Source: an uncultured Clostridia bacterium (lineage in GTDB: Bacteria > Bacillota > Clostridia > TANB77 > CAG-508). From it: a stretch of 64,000 bases of DNA. The notes beneath the pieces are model-generated. The model searched no databases. It was not told where the DNA came from and was given only the letters and a program-made list of their open reading frames with translations. Position 1 is the first letter of the stretch. Each line of letters starts with the position of its first letter. The stretch spans positions 62,001-126,000 of the forward strand of contig CAOPES010000004.1 in NCBI GenBank assembly GCA_948502395.1, given 5' to 3'. Of this stretch, positions 18,433-26,095 are shown piece after piece. Position numbers and translations under genes: made by a program.

Positions 18433-18978
18433 GTGAAAAAAATAAAAGCATTGTGTTATACAAAGGGGCATTTTGGAAAAAATATCAGAGAGATTTTAAA
18501 TACTGACAATAAAAATCTATATTCTATGGGGAGATATCCAACAAAAATCGTGAAAGAAGATTTACCAGAATATTATATAGAATTTAGTAGTAGAACAATA
18601 TGGTATATGACAGGATATTTAAAAACAGCAGGTGTTGTAGATATAGAATATGAAGCAACAAAGATTAACCATTTGTTTAAAGATGATTATTTATATATTT
18701 CATATAAAGAGAAATTAAAATCGTGCCAAAACAGATGGGGATCAAAAGATTATATGAATTATGATATTTGCATTTGTGGGAATAGTATTGTGCCAATTTT
18801 ACTTTATATAGAGAAATATTCTGATTTCAATATAGATAAAATTAAGGATAAAATATATGGTAAAATAAAATGGTTTAAAGAAAATTGTGAAAATGAATAT
18901 AATCAGTTTTTTGCAAATAAAGATACTGATATTTTTCAATATTATAAAGATAAAATGGTAAATAACCAATTATATTGA
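18433..18978 (+). CDS. Unknown protein next to the shufflon-like locus
   Basis: About 181 residues from a GTG at 18433, preferred over GTG 18424 because AGGAA lies 9 nt upstream. It is soluble and rich in lysine, tyrosine and isoleucine, with no obvious motif; it contains two CxC-type cysteines (DICICG). There are no tyrosine- or serine-recombinase signatures (no R..HxxR..Y, no YxRxSxxxQ), so I do not call it the recombinase. It has its own promoter and is followed by the rplI-dnaB unit. Function not recognised. Confidence 0.5.
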   Translation: MKKIKALCYTKGHFGKNIREILNTDNKNLYSMGRYPTKIVKEDLPEYYIEFSSRTIWYMTGYLKTAGVVDIEYEATKINHLFKDDYLYISYKEKLKSCQNRWGSKDYMNYDICICGNSIVPILLYIEKYSDFNIDKIKDKIYGKIKWFKENCENEYNQFFANKDTDIFQYYKDKMVNNQLY

Positions 18979-19007
18979 TTTCGAGATTGAAAATATACTA
19001 TAAAGCA

Positions 19008-19036
19008 TTGAAAAAAAGCAAAAAATAGTGTAAAAT
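19008..19036 (+). promoter_or_regulatory. Promoter of rplI-dnaB
   Basis: TTGAAA (19008-19013), 17-bp spacer, TAAAAT (19031-19036), followed by AAAGGCGAG before the rplI ATG. Confidence 0.55.
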
Positions 19037-19066
19037 AAAGCAGATAAAAGAAAGGCGAGTGATAAA

Positions 19067-19513
19067 ATGAAAGTAATACTAAAAGCAGACATAAAAGGAG
19101 TAGGAAAAAAAGACCAAATAATAAACGCATCAGACGGATACGCAAGAAACTTCTTACTACCAAAAAACCTAGCAGTAGAAGCAAATAATGACAACATGAC
19201 AAAACTAAAATCAAAACAAGACGCAAATGCATATAAAAAATCACAAGAAAAAGAAGAAGCCCAAAAAACAGCAGAAAAGCTATCAAAAATTCAACTAAAA
19301 ATACCAGTAAAAACAGGAGAAAACGGAAAAATATTTGGCGGAGTATCAGCAAAAGAAATTGCAGAACAACTAAAAGCCAACTACAACATAGAAGTCGACA
19401 AAAAGAAAATAGACTTAAAAGAAACAATAAAAACCCTAGGGATAAGAAATATAACAATCAAACTATATGAAGGGGTTATAGGCCAACTAAAAATAGATAT
19501 AATAAGTAAATAA
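19067..19513 (+). CDS. rplI: Large ribosomal subunit protein bL9
   Basis: 148 residues, the usual length. The N-terminus MKVILKADIKGVGKKDQIINASDGYARNFLLPKNLA is the conserved L9 signature (G-x-G...V..GYARN.L.P...A). A charged central helix (about 40-75) and a C-terminal domain with GKIFGGVSAKEIAE follow. It binds 23S rRNA at the base of the L1 stalk. It lies 47 bp before dnaB, a neighbourhood common in Bacillota. Confidence 0.95.
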   Translation: MKVILKADIKGVGKKDQIINASDGYARNFLLPKNLAVEANNDNMTKLKSKQDANAYKKSQEKEEAQKTAEKLSKIQLKIPVKTGENGKIFGGVSAKEIAEQLKANYNIEVDKKKIDLKETIKTLGIRNITIKLYEGVIGQLKIDIISK

Positions 19514-19560
19514 ATACCCATTATATATGGCAATGTTTTAAAAATTGAAGGGAGAAAAAA

Positions 19561-20898
19561 ATGGAATTAGGAAAAGTACCACCACACGATTTAGAAGCAG
19601 AACAAGCAATTATCGGAAGTATGCTAACAGATAAAGATGCTGTTATATCTGCAATAGAAGTACTAAGAGAAGAAGATTTTTATAGACAAGATAATAAAGC
19701 AATATTTGAAGCAATATTCAATTTATATAATAGAGCAGAGCCAATAGACATCATAACAGTAAAATCAGAACTAGAAACAATGGGAAAATTCGAGCAAGTA
19801 GGGGGATTAGAATACCTAGCAGAATTACCAGAAAAAGTTCCAACAACAGCAAATGCAGCTAAATACATAAAAATAGTTGAAGAAAAATCAACATTAAGAA
19901 GACTAATAAAAACGGCAAATGAAATAATAGAACTAGGATATGACCCACTACAAGATGTAGAAGATATAATGGAAGGTGCAGAAAAAAGAATTTTTAACAT
20001 AATGCAAGAAAAAAATCAAAAAGGATATGCACCTATAAAAGACGTTTTAGTAGAAAGCTTTACAAAGCTAGAAGAACTATATAACAGAAAACAGCACATT
20101 ACAGGAGTTCCATCGGGATTTTCAGAGCTAGATTACAGAACTGCTGGTTTTCATGGTTCAGAACTCATACTAATTGCCGCAAGACCTGCAATGGGAAAAA
20201 CAGCATTTGCACTTAATATAGCAGTAAATGCAGCAGTAAGAGCAAACACCCCAGTAGCAGTATTCAGCTTAGAGATGTCAAAAGACCAATTAGTAAACAG
20301 AATAATGTGTAGTGAAGCAATGGTAGACAGCAATAAAGTAAGAACAGGAAAACTAGAAGAAAACGACTGGACAAAACTTGCAGAATCGATAGGACCACTA
20401 TCAGAAGCAAACATATTTATAGACGACACACCAGGAATAAACATAACAGAAATAAGGGCAAAATGCAGAAAACTAAAACTAGAAAAAAACATAGGAATGG
20501 TAGTAATAGACTACTTACAACTAATACAAGGAAGTAGTAAACGTGCATCAGGAAGTCGTGAACAAGAAATATCAGAAATAAGTAGGTCACTAAAAATACT
20601 TGCAAAAGAACTAGACGTACCAGTAATAGCATTATCACAGCTATCAAGAGCCGCAGAACAAAGACCAGACCATAGACCAATGCTATCAGACCTGAGAGAA
20701 TCAGGAGCAATAGAACAAGACGCCGACATAGTAATGTTCCTATACAGAGACGACTACTATAACAAAGAAAGCGAGAAAAAAGACATAGCAGAAGTAATAC
20801 TTGCAAAACATAGGGGCGGATCAACAGGAACAGTAGAACTACTATGGCTAGGCAGTTACACGAAGTTTGTCAACCTAGAAAGAAGGTATGACGACTAA
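19561..20898 (+). CDS. dnaB: Replicative DNA helicase
   Basis: 445 residues. The N-terminal DnaB domain starts MELGKVPPHDLEAEQAIIGSML. The RecA-like C-terminal domain has Walker A ARPAMGKTAF, Walker B GMVVIDYLQLIQG, and the downstream LSQLSRAAEQRPDHRPMLSDLRESGAIEQDAD signature. It unwinds DNA ahead of the replisome as a hexamer. A GAAGGGAG ribosome site precedes the ATG. Repeat R1 directly follows the stop codon. Confidence 0.97.
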   Translation: MELGKVPPHDLEAEQAIIGSMLTDKDAVISAIEVLREEDFYRQDNKAIFEAIFNLYNRAEPIDIITVKSELETMGKFEQVGGLEYLAELPEKVPTTANAAKYIKIVEEKSTLRRLIKTANEIIELGYDPLQDVEDIMEGAEKRIFNIMQEKNQKGYAPIKDVLVESFTKLEELYNRKQHITGVPSGFSELDYRTAGFHGSELILIAARPAMGKTAFALNIAVNAAVRANTPVAVFSLEMSKDQLVNRIMCSEAMVDSNKVRTGKLEENDWTKLAESIGPLSEANIFIDDTPGINITEIRAKCRKLKLEKNIGMVVIDYLQLIQGSSKRASGSREQEISEISRSLKILAKELDVPVIALSQLSRAAEQRPDHRPMLSDLRESGAIEQDADIVMFLYRDDYYNKESEKKDIAEVILAKHRGGSTGTVELLWLGSYTKFVNLERRYDD

Positions 20899-20900
20899 AA

Positions 20901-20957
20901 ATTGCCACTGGGGACGGACCTTTTTGGCAATAAATTGCCATTGGGGACACTCCTTGG
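20901..20957 (+). repeat. REP-like palindromic repeat R1 (GGGACGG family)
   Basis: ATTGCCACTGGGGACGGACC-TTTTTGGCAAT followed by a second, partial unit ending GGGGACACTCC. Each unit is a TTGCCA...TGGCAA dyad with a GGGACGG arm. It is placed immediately after dnaB. Confidence 0.75.
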
Positions 20958-21066
20958 ACTAGGTATTTTAAATAAAGGGGATAAAAGAATGGATACATAA
21001 TATGTTTTTTGTAGGGAGAAACATAGTAAAGGGGCAAAAATTTATAACAAAAAGGAGAGATTTATT

Positions 21067-21807
21067 ATGAGTAGAACTACAAGAAATAATATGAAAGATT
21101 CATCTTTTTTTCATATTATCACACAAGGAATTAACAAAGAAAAGATATTTGATACAGATGAGAACAAGGAAAGATATTTAAAATCGATTTATAAAAACAA
21201 TGAAGGAATAGACATTATAGCATATTGCATTATGAGTAACCATGCCCATATATTGGTGAAAATAGATAGTATTGATAATATGCAACAATGGATGAAAAAG
21301 GTAAATACAGGTTATGCTATGTATTACAACAAAAGAAATGATAGAGTTGGATATGTTTTCAGAGACCGCTATAAGTCTCAGGTTATAAGAAATGAAAAAC
21401 ATTTATATACATGTATAGATTACATTCACGAAAATCCTGTAAAAGCTGGAATTTGCAATAAAAAGGAACATTATGAATTTTCTAGTTATATTTCGAAGTA
21501 TAATGGAAATCAAAATGAAGTAAAAATGCAAATAGCTCAAATGTTCAATAATATTGAAGAAAATTCCAAAGAAGAGAAATTTGAGTTTATAGAAAGTGAA
21601 GAAGAGAGTAAAGAAGAAAACTGTCAAAATATCATCAATGATTTTTTAAAAGAAAAAGGAATATATGTTGAACAATTAATTAAGAGAGAAAAAAATTTAA
21701 TAGAATTAGTTAAAATTTTAAAATTTGAAAATAATATATCATATAGGATAATGGAAAAAATTTTAGGAATAAGTAGGGAAAAATTGAGATTATTAAGTAA
21801 ATGCTAA
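21067..21807 (+). CDS. REP-associated tyrosine transposase (RAYT, Y1/IS200-like HUH family)
   Basis: 246 residues. The N-terminal Y1_Tnp domain has AYCIMSNHAHILVKI (HUH pair His59-x-His61) and LYTCIDYIHENPVKAGI with the likely catalytic tyrosine at 114 or 119. The GYVFRDRYKSQ segment is typical of TnpA_REP. The C-terminal helical part (about 195-246) resembles a DnaA/Chromosomal-replication-initiator-like HTH extension seen in RAYTs. No flanking IS ends are seen, as expected for a domesticated single-copy RAYT. The many GGGACGG palindromes in the window are its likely substrates. Confidence 0.88.
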   Translation: MSRTTRNNMKDSSFFHIITQGINKEKIFDTDENKERYLKSIYKNNEGIDIIAYCIMSNHAHILVKIDSIDNMQQWMKKVNTGYAMYYNKRNDRVGYVFRDRYKSQVIRNEKHLYTCIDYIHENPVKAGICNKKEHYEFSSYISKYNGNQNEVKMQIAQMFNNIEENSKEEKFEFIESEEESKEENCQNIINDFLKEKGIYVEQLIKREKNLIELVKILKFENNISYRIMEKILGISREKLRLLSKC

Positions 21808-21842
21808 GCTCATTGAGTGAGTAATGAAAGGGAAATAAAAAA

Positions 21843-22889
21843 ATGAGACAGGAAAATAGTTTAGAAGAAAAAGTTTTAAAAACTATACAAAAATCTAATT
21901 TAATAGAAGAAGGGGATAAGATAGTTCTAGGAGTATCAGGTGGCCCAGACTCAATGTGTATGCTAAATGCACTAATTAATATATATAGAAATTGCCAAAA
22001 AGGACCGTCCCTAGTGGCAAAAAATTGCCAAAAAGGTCCGTCCCCAGTGGCAATAATAGTTGCCCATATAAATCATATGATTAGAGAAGAGGCGGCAGAT
22101 GATGAGAACTATGTCAGGGCGTTTTGTGCTGAAAAAAATATAGATTTTTATTCAAAGAGTATAGATATTCAAAAAATTGCCAATAATAGTAAAATAGGAG
22201 TAGAAGAAGCAGGTAGAAATGCAAGATATGAGTTTTTTGAAGAGATTCTAAGGCAGACTGGTGCTAATAAAATAGCAATAGCGCACAATAGGAATGATAA
22301 AGTTGAGACTATGATTATGAATGCAATGCGTGGGTCGGGTATTTCAGGGTTAAAGGGGATTGAGACTAAAAGGGGCAAGTATATTAGACCTTTAATTGAT
22401 TGTGAAAGAAGTGAAATCGAAGAGTATTGTGATCGATATAAGCTTAATCCAAGGATTGACAAGACTAATTTTGAAAATGATTATACTAGAAATAAGATAA
22501 GAAATATAGTTATTCCATATATCAAAAAAGAATTTAATCCAAATATAATTGAGACATTAAATAGGTTATCAGAACTTGTTTTTGAAGAAGAAGATTATAT
22601 AGATAGGCAAGTGGAAAAAGCTTACGGCGATTTGGTTTTGGAAGAAGATAGTAATCAAATTGTACTAGATTTGAAAAAATTTAATTGTCAAGAAAAAGTC
22701 ATAAAATCAAGACTTGTGTTATATAATATAACAAGGCTTTTTGGCACTTCAAAGGGAATTGAGAAAATACATATAGAAGATATCATAAAACTTTGTGGAA
22801 ATAACGTAGGAAATAAATATTTAACTCCAAATAAAAAAATAAAAGTGCTAGTAAAAAATCATAAAATTTATTTTACAAAGCAAATATAA
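21843..22889 (+). CDS. tilS: tRNA(Ile)-lysidine synthase
   Basis: 348 residues. The PP-loop SGGPDS (residues 32-37) binds ATP, and IVAHINHMIREEAADDENYV, EEAGRNARYEFF and AIAHNRNDKVETMIMNAMRGSGISGL are TilS signatures. The enzyme attaches lysine to C34 of tRNA-Ile2 so that it reads AUA. It is shorter than the 430-470-residue enzymes of E. coli and B. subtilis, lacking most of the C-terminal domain. Residues about 50-70 (NCQKGPSLVAK and NCQKGPSPVA) are encoded by two inverted REP-like units that insert in frame between the first helix and the next strand. Confidence 0.93.
   Translation: MRQENSLEEKVLKTIQKSNLIEEGDKIVLGVSGGPDSMCMLNALINIYRNCQKGPSLVAKNCQKGPSPVAIIVAHINHMIREEAADDENYVRAFCAEKNIDFYSKSIDIQKIANNSKIGVEEAGRNARYEFFEEILRQTGANKIAIAHNRNDKVETMIMNAMRGSGISGLKGIETKRGKYIRPLIDCERSEIEEYCDRYKLNPRIDKTNFENDYTRNKIRNIVIPYIKKEFNPNIIETLNRLSELVFEEEDYIDRQVEKAYGDLVLEEDSNQIVLDLKKFNCQEKVIKSRLVLYNITRLFGTSKGIEKIHIEDIIKLCGNNVGNKYLTPNKKIKVLVKNHKIYFTKQI
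21991..22053 (-). repeat. REP-like repeat R2 inside tilS
   Basis: Two successive ATTGCCAAAAAGGNCCGTCC...GTGGCAA units in minus orientation relative to R1. They keep the tilS frame open and add about 21 codons. Confidence 0.85.
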
Positions 22890-22949
22890 GTAGCCGTAGC
22901 AAGTGCTGTCAGGACACGCATTTGTCACAAAAAAGACACATAAAAATTG

Positions 22950-22978
22950 TTTACAAACTGAAACTTATGTGTTATAAA
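22950..22978 (+). promoter_or_regulatory. Promoter of ftsH
   Basis: TTTACA (22950-22955), 17-bp spacer, TATAAA (22973-22978), then AAGGAGG before a TTG start. Confidence 0.6.
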
Positions 22979-23027
22979 TTCAAATGAAAATGAAAGAAAG
23001 CAAAAGAAAACATAAGGAGGAATTGTT

Positions 23028-24839
23028 TTGAAAAATGGAATTAAAACATTAGCAATGTGGCTAATAATAGGAGTTATATTTTTAGTGTTATTGACAACAA
23101 TAGTTGAAAATAGCGATTCAAAGTTGAAGTATTCAGAATTAGTTTCAGAAATAAATGCGTCAAATATAGAAGCAATACAAGTTGAAGCAAATGGGAAAAC
23201 TGCAACAGTAACATTAAAAGATGATAAAATAAAGAAAGAAGTTAATATACCAAATATTGAAAGCTTTATGGCATATACAGAAGACTACCTAAAAGAAGGA
23301 GCCTTCACATTAGAAGAAAAATCAGAATCAATATTTGTAACAGTAATTAGTTTATTAACACCATTTGGATTATTAATAATATTCTTCATATTCTGGTTCT
23401 TTATGATGGGTGGAGTAGCAGGAAATGGCGCACCAGGTGGAAAAAATGTGGCATTTGGAAAAAGTAAAGCAAGAATGATGACACCAGCAGAAAAGAATAG
23501 GATTACATTTGAAGATGTTGCAGGTGTAGATGAAGAAAAAGAAGAATTAGAAGAAATTGTACAATTCTTAAAAAATCCAAAGAAATTTACAGATATGGGA
23601 GCAAGAATACCAAAAGGAGTATTACTTGTAGGACAACCAGGAACAGGTAAAACACTACTTGCAAAAGCAGTAGCAGGAGAAGCAGGAGTACCATTCTTTA
23701 TAATAAGTGGATCTGATTTCGTAGAAATGTTCGTAGGTGTCGGAGCTTCAAGAGTTAGAGACTTATTTGACCAAGCTAAGAAAAATGCGCCATGTATCAT
23801 ATTCATAGACGAAATTGACGCAGTAGGACGTCAAAGGGGTGCAGGACTTGGCGGTGGACATGATGAAAGAGAACAAACATTAAATCAATTATTAGTAGAA
23901 ATGGATGGTTTTGCAGAAAACGAAGGAGTTATCGTGTTAGCTGCAACAAACAGACCAGACGTATTAGATAAAGCATTATTAAGAGCAGGAAGATTTGACA
24001 GACAAATAGTAGTAGGATTACCAGATGTAAAAGCAAGAGAGCAAATCTTAGAAGTTCATTCAAGAAAGAAAAGATTTGCAGATGATGTTGACCTAAAAGT
24101 AATAGCAAAAAACACATCAGGATTTGCAGGAGCAGACCTTGAAAATGTGCTAAACGAAGCAGCACTTTTAGCAGCAAGAAGAAATATGAATGAAATTGGA
24201 ATGAAAGAAATAGAAGATGCCATGGTAAAAGTAACTATGGGACCAGAAAAGAAAACAAGAGTAAGAAGCGAAAAAGAAAACAGACTAGTAGCATACCACG
24301 AAGCAGGTCATGCAGTAGTAAGCCACTACTTAGAAACACAAGACCCAGTACATCAAATATCAATAGTACCAAGGGGAATGGCCGGTGGATACACAATGTA
24401 TAGACCAACAGAAGATAAATCATTTATGTCAAAAACAGAAATGGAAGAAAATATAGTATCATTATTAGGCGGAAGGGTTGCAGAAGCACTAATATTAAAC
24501 GATATTTCAACAGGAGCAAGCAACGACATTGAAAGAGCAACAAAAATAGCTAGAAGTATGGTAACAAAATACGGAATGAGCGAAAGAATTGGAGCATTAA
24601 TGCTAGGTTCAGCCAATGAAGAAGTATTTATCGGAAGGGACTTTGCTCAAACTAAGGAATACTCAGAAGAAACAGCAGCCATAATTGATGAAGAAACAAA
24701 GAGAATAGTTGATACAGGCTATAACAGAGCAAAACAAATATTATCAGACAATATCGAAAAACTACACCAAGTAGCAGGCATATTGCTTGAAAAAGAAAAA
24801 ATCGAAGCAGACGAATTTGAAGCGATTTTTGGAAATTAA
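23028..24839 (+). CDS. ftsH: ATP-dependent zinc metalloprotease FtsH
   Basis: 603 residues from TTG 23028, with AAGGAGG 7 nt upstream. Two membrane spans (about 8-25 and 103-127) bracket a small extracytoplasmic domain. The AAA+ domain has Walker A GQPGTGKT (202-209), Walker B CIIFIDEIDAVG, and ATNRPDVLDKALLRAGRFDRQ (second region of homology). The zinc site is HEAGH (424-428). It degrades unstable and misassembled membrane and cytosolic proteins. The usual long acidic C-terminal tail is short. Confidence 0.97.
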   Translation: MKNGIKTLAMWLIIGVIFLVLLTTIVENSDSKLKYSELVSEINASNIEAIQVEANGKTATVTLKDDKIKKEVNIPNIESFMAYTEDYLKEGAFTLEEKSESIFVTVISLLTPFGLLIIFFIFWFFMMGGVAGNGAPGGKNVAFGKSKARMMTPAEKNRITFEDVAGVDEEKEELEEIVQFLKNPKKFTDMGARIPKGVLLVGQPGTGKTLLAKAVAGEAGVPFFIISGSDFVEMFVGVGASRVRDLFDQAKKNAPCIIFIDEIDAVGRQRGAGLGGGHDEREQTLNQLLVEMDGFAENEGVIVLAATNRPDVLDKALLRAGRFDRQIVVGLPDVKAREQILEVHSRKKRFADDVDLKVIAKNTSGFAGADLENVLNEAALLAARRNMNEIGMKEIEDAMVKVTMGPEKKTRVRSEKENRLVAYHEAGHAVVSHYLETQDPVHQISIVPRGMAGGYTMYRPTEDKSFMSKTEMEENIVSLLGGRVAEALILNDISTGASNDIERATKIARSMVTKYGMSERIGALMLGSANEEVFIGRDFAQTKEYSEETAAIIDEETKRIVDTGYNRAKQILSDNIEKLHQVAGILLEKEKIEADEFEAIFGN

Positions 24840-24845
24840 AAATTT

Positions 24846-24893
24846 TGGGTGTTTTTAGGGACAGACCTTAAAAACACCTTTTTGTTTTTTTGT
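24846..24893 (+). terminator. ftsH terminator formed by a GGTGTTTTT-type palindromic repeat
   Basis: Stem GGTGTTTTTA / TAAAAACACC around a loop containing GGGACAGACC, then a T-run. The same palindrome family occurs at 29053-29087 and 32751-32784, so a mobile-type repeat is acting as the terminator. Confidence 0.7.
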
Positions 24894-24909
24894 TCTGTCC
24901 CCAAACGTC

Positions 24910-24965
24910 TATGGGATTTTTTTTGGGGGACAGGGCAAAAAAGTTTAGACTTTTAACCCTGTCCT
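24910..24965. repeat. GGGACAGGGC-type hairpin repeat
   Basis: GGGGGACAGGGCAAAAAAGTTTA followed by the inverted arm TTTTAACCCTGTCCT. Related hairpins are at 29121-29177, 45968-46000 (partial) and 57189-57251. Confidence 0.6.
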
Positions 24966-24966
24966 A

Positions 24967-24995
24967 TTGATATTCTTGTCTTTTTGATATAAAAT
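24967..24995 (+). promoter_or_regulatory. Promoter of the J-domain gene
   Basis: TTGATA (24967-24972), 17-bp spacer, TAAAAT (24990-24995). Confidence 0.55.
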
Positions 24996-25036
24996 AAAAG
25001 CGTAAACAAAAGAGATATTAAAATAAGGGGTAAAAA

Positions 25037-25597
25037 ATGAAAAATTATTATGAAATATTAGAAGTAAGCCCAAAAGCTTCAAATGAAATAATCGAAAATT
25101 CATATAAACTATTACAAAATAAATATCAGCCAAATCAATATATTGGTGAAGAAAGAGCAGAAGCAGAAAGCAAACTAAGAGACATAAGCGAAGCATACAA
25201 AATATTGACAGATAGCTTTTTAAGAGAGCAATACAATGCAGAATTAGAAAGAGAACAAGCAAACAATAAAAAAAGATATGCACAATCAGAAGTTGAAAGG
25301 CCAAAAAAGCAACGTGAAGTAAGACAAAAAGCAAGACGACAAGTAAAACAAAATGTAATACAGGAAGAAGTACAAGAAGAACAACAAATGCCAGCGGTTG
25401 GTAGCTTTGGAGCTATTGTTAATATAGTAAAAAGTCTTTTTAGAAGAAGAGATAGAGAAAAATTTGATATTAGAAATATAAAACGTGAAGATTACATTGC
25501 AGCAGGATTAACAGCAGTTATCATTATAACATTAGGAGTTATACTATGGTTTATACCTGCAACACAAGGATTTATAAGAAGTTTAGTACCATTTTAA
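25037..25597 (+). CDS. Membrane-anchored J-domain-like protein with degenerate HPD
   Basis: 186 residues. Residues 1-65 follow the DnaJ J-domain pattern (MKNYYEILEVSPKASNEIIENSYKLL...LRDISEAYKILTDSFLREQYN). The invariant HPD loop that stimulates Hsp70 is replaced by QPN (KYQPNQY), so it probably cannot activate DnaK. A charged linker rich in K, R, E and Q follows. There is one C-terminal membrane segment (about 154-178, AAGLTAVIIITLGVILWFIP). It lies between ftsH and rpsU. It may recruit or scaffold rather than act as a co-chaperone; that is inference. Confidence 0.75.
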   Translation: MKNYYEILEVSPKASNEIIENSYKLLQNKYQPNQYIGEERAEAESKLRDISEAYKILTDSFLREQYNAELEREQANNKKRYAQSEVERPKKQREVRQKARRQVKQNVIQEEVQEEQQMPAVGSFGAIVNIVKSLFRRRDREKFDIRNIKREDYIAAGLTAVIIITLGVILWFIPATQGFIRSLVPF

Positions 25598-25606
25598 AAT
25601 TTACTA

Positions 25607-25636
25607 TTGACAAGTTATGCCAAGTTAATGTATAAT
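25607..25636 (+). promoter_or_regulatory. Promoter of rpsU
   Basis: TTGACA (25607-25612), 18-bp spacer, TATAAT (25631-25636). A roughly 60-nt leader with small dyads (CATACATATTTGTATG) separates it from the gene. Confidence 0.75.
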
Positions 25637-25698
25637 ATACACTGTTATAAGGGTAATCCCACATACATATTTGTATGAGCCGGAAGGAGGGGAATAAA

Positions 25699-25872
25699 AT
25701 GTCAGAAATAAAAGTTAATAATGGTAATATAGAAGATGCTTTAAAAAGATTTAAAAGACAATGTGCAAGAAACGGAGTTCTACAAGAAGTTCGTAAAAGA
25801 GAGCATTATGAAAAACCTAGTGTAAGGAGAAAGAAAAAATCAGAAGCAGCAAGAAAAAGAAAATTTAACTAG
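25699..25872 (+). CDS. rpsU: Small ribosomal subunit protein bS21
   Basis: 57 residues from ATG 25699, with GGAAGGAGGGG just upstream; a longer in-frame reading from 25675 would include the ribosome site and is rejected. The conserved S21 core is present (ALKRFKRQCARNGVLQEVRKREHYEKPSVRRKKKSEAARKRK). It acts in 30S initiation near the anti-SD end of 16S rRNA. Confidence 0.95.
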   Translation: MSEIKVNNGNIEDALKRFKRQCARNGVLQEVRKREHYEKPSVRRKKKSEAARKRKFN

Positions 25873-25882
25873 AAAAACAAAT

Positions 25883-25933
25883 AAATTGGAAGTAAAAGGG
25901 GGAGAAGTACGCCACCTAGACTTCCAATTTTTA
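25883..25933 (+). terminator. Terminator of rpsU
   Basis: Stem AAATTGGAAGT pairs with ACTTCCAATTT (allowing one offset) around a GC-rich loop, ending in a T-run. Confidence 0.65.
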
Positions 25934-25948
25934 TGTCTAAAATCATCA

Positions 25949-26037
25949 AGGAGTGTCCCCTTTGGCAAAAAATTGCCAACAGGGACGGAGCTAAATGGCA
26001 ATAAATTGCCAAAAAGGACCGTCCCCAATGGCAATTT
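25949..26037. repeat. REP-like repeat R3 between rpsU and yfmF
   Basis: GGAGTGTCCCC-TTTGGCAA, TTGCCAACAGGGACGGAGC-TGGCAA and an inverted TTGCCAAAAAGGACCGTCCCC-TGGCAA unit in a row: three head-to-head palindromic units. Confidence 0.75.
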
Positions 26038-26095
26038 GGTTGGCATAAAATTGATAAAATTGGAAATACTATGGAAAAGAGAAGGAGGAGAGAAA

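Noticed and set aside
21067..21807. RAYT as the recombinase for the shufflon-like locus
   Set aside because: HUH/Y1 transposases act on single-stranded hairpin ends and are linked to REP elements; they are not known to invert double-stranded segments at dyad sites.
25886..26095. N-terminal extension of yfmF
   Set aside because: Translation of the rpsU terminator and repeat R3; GAAGGAGGAG precedes ATG 26096.
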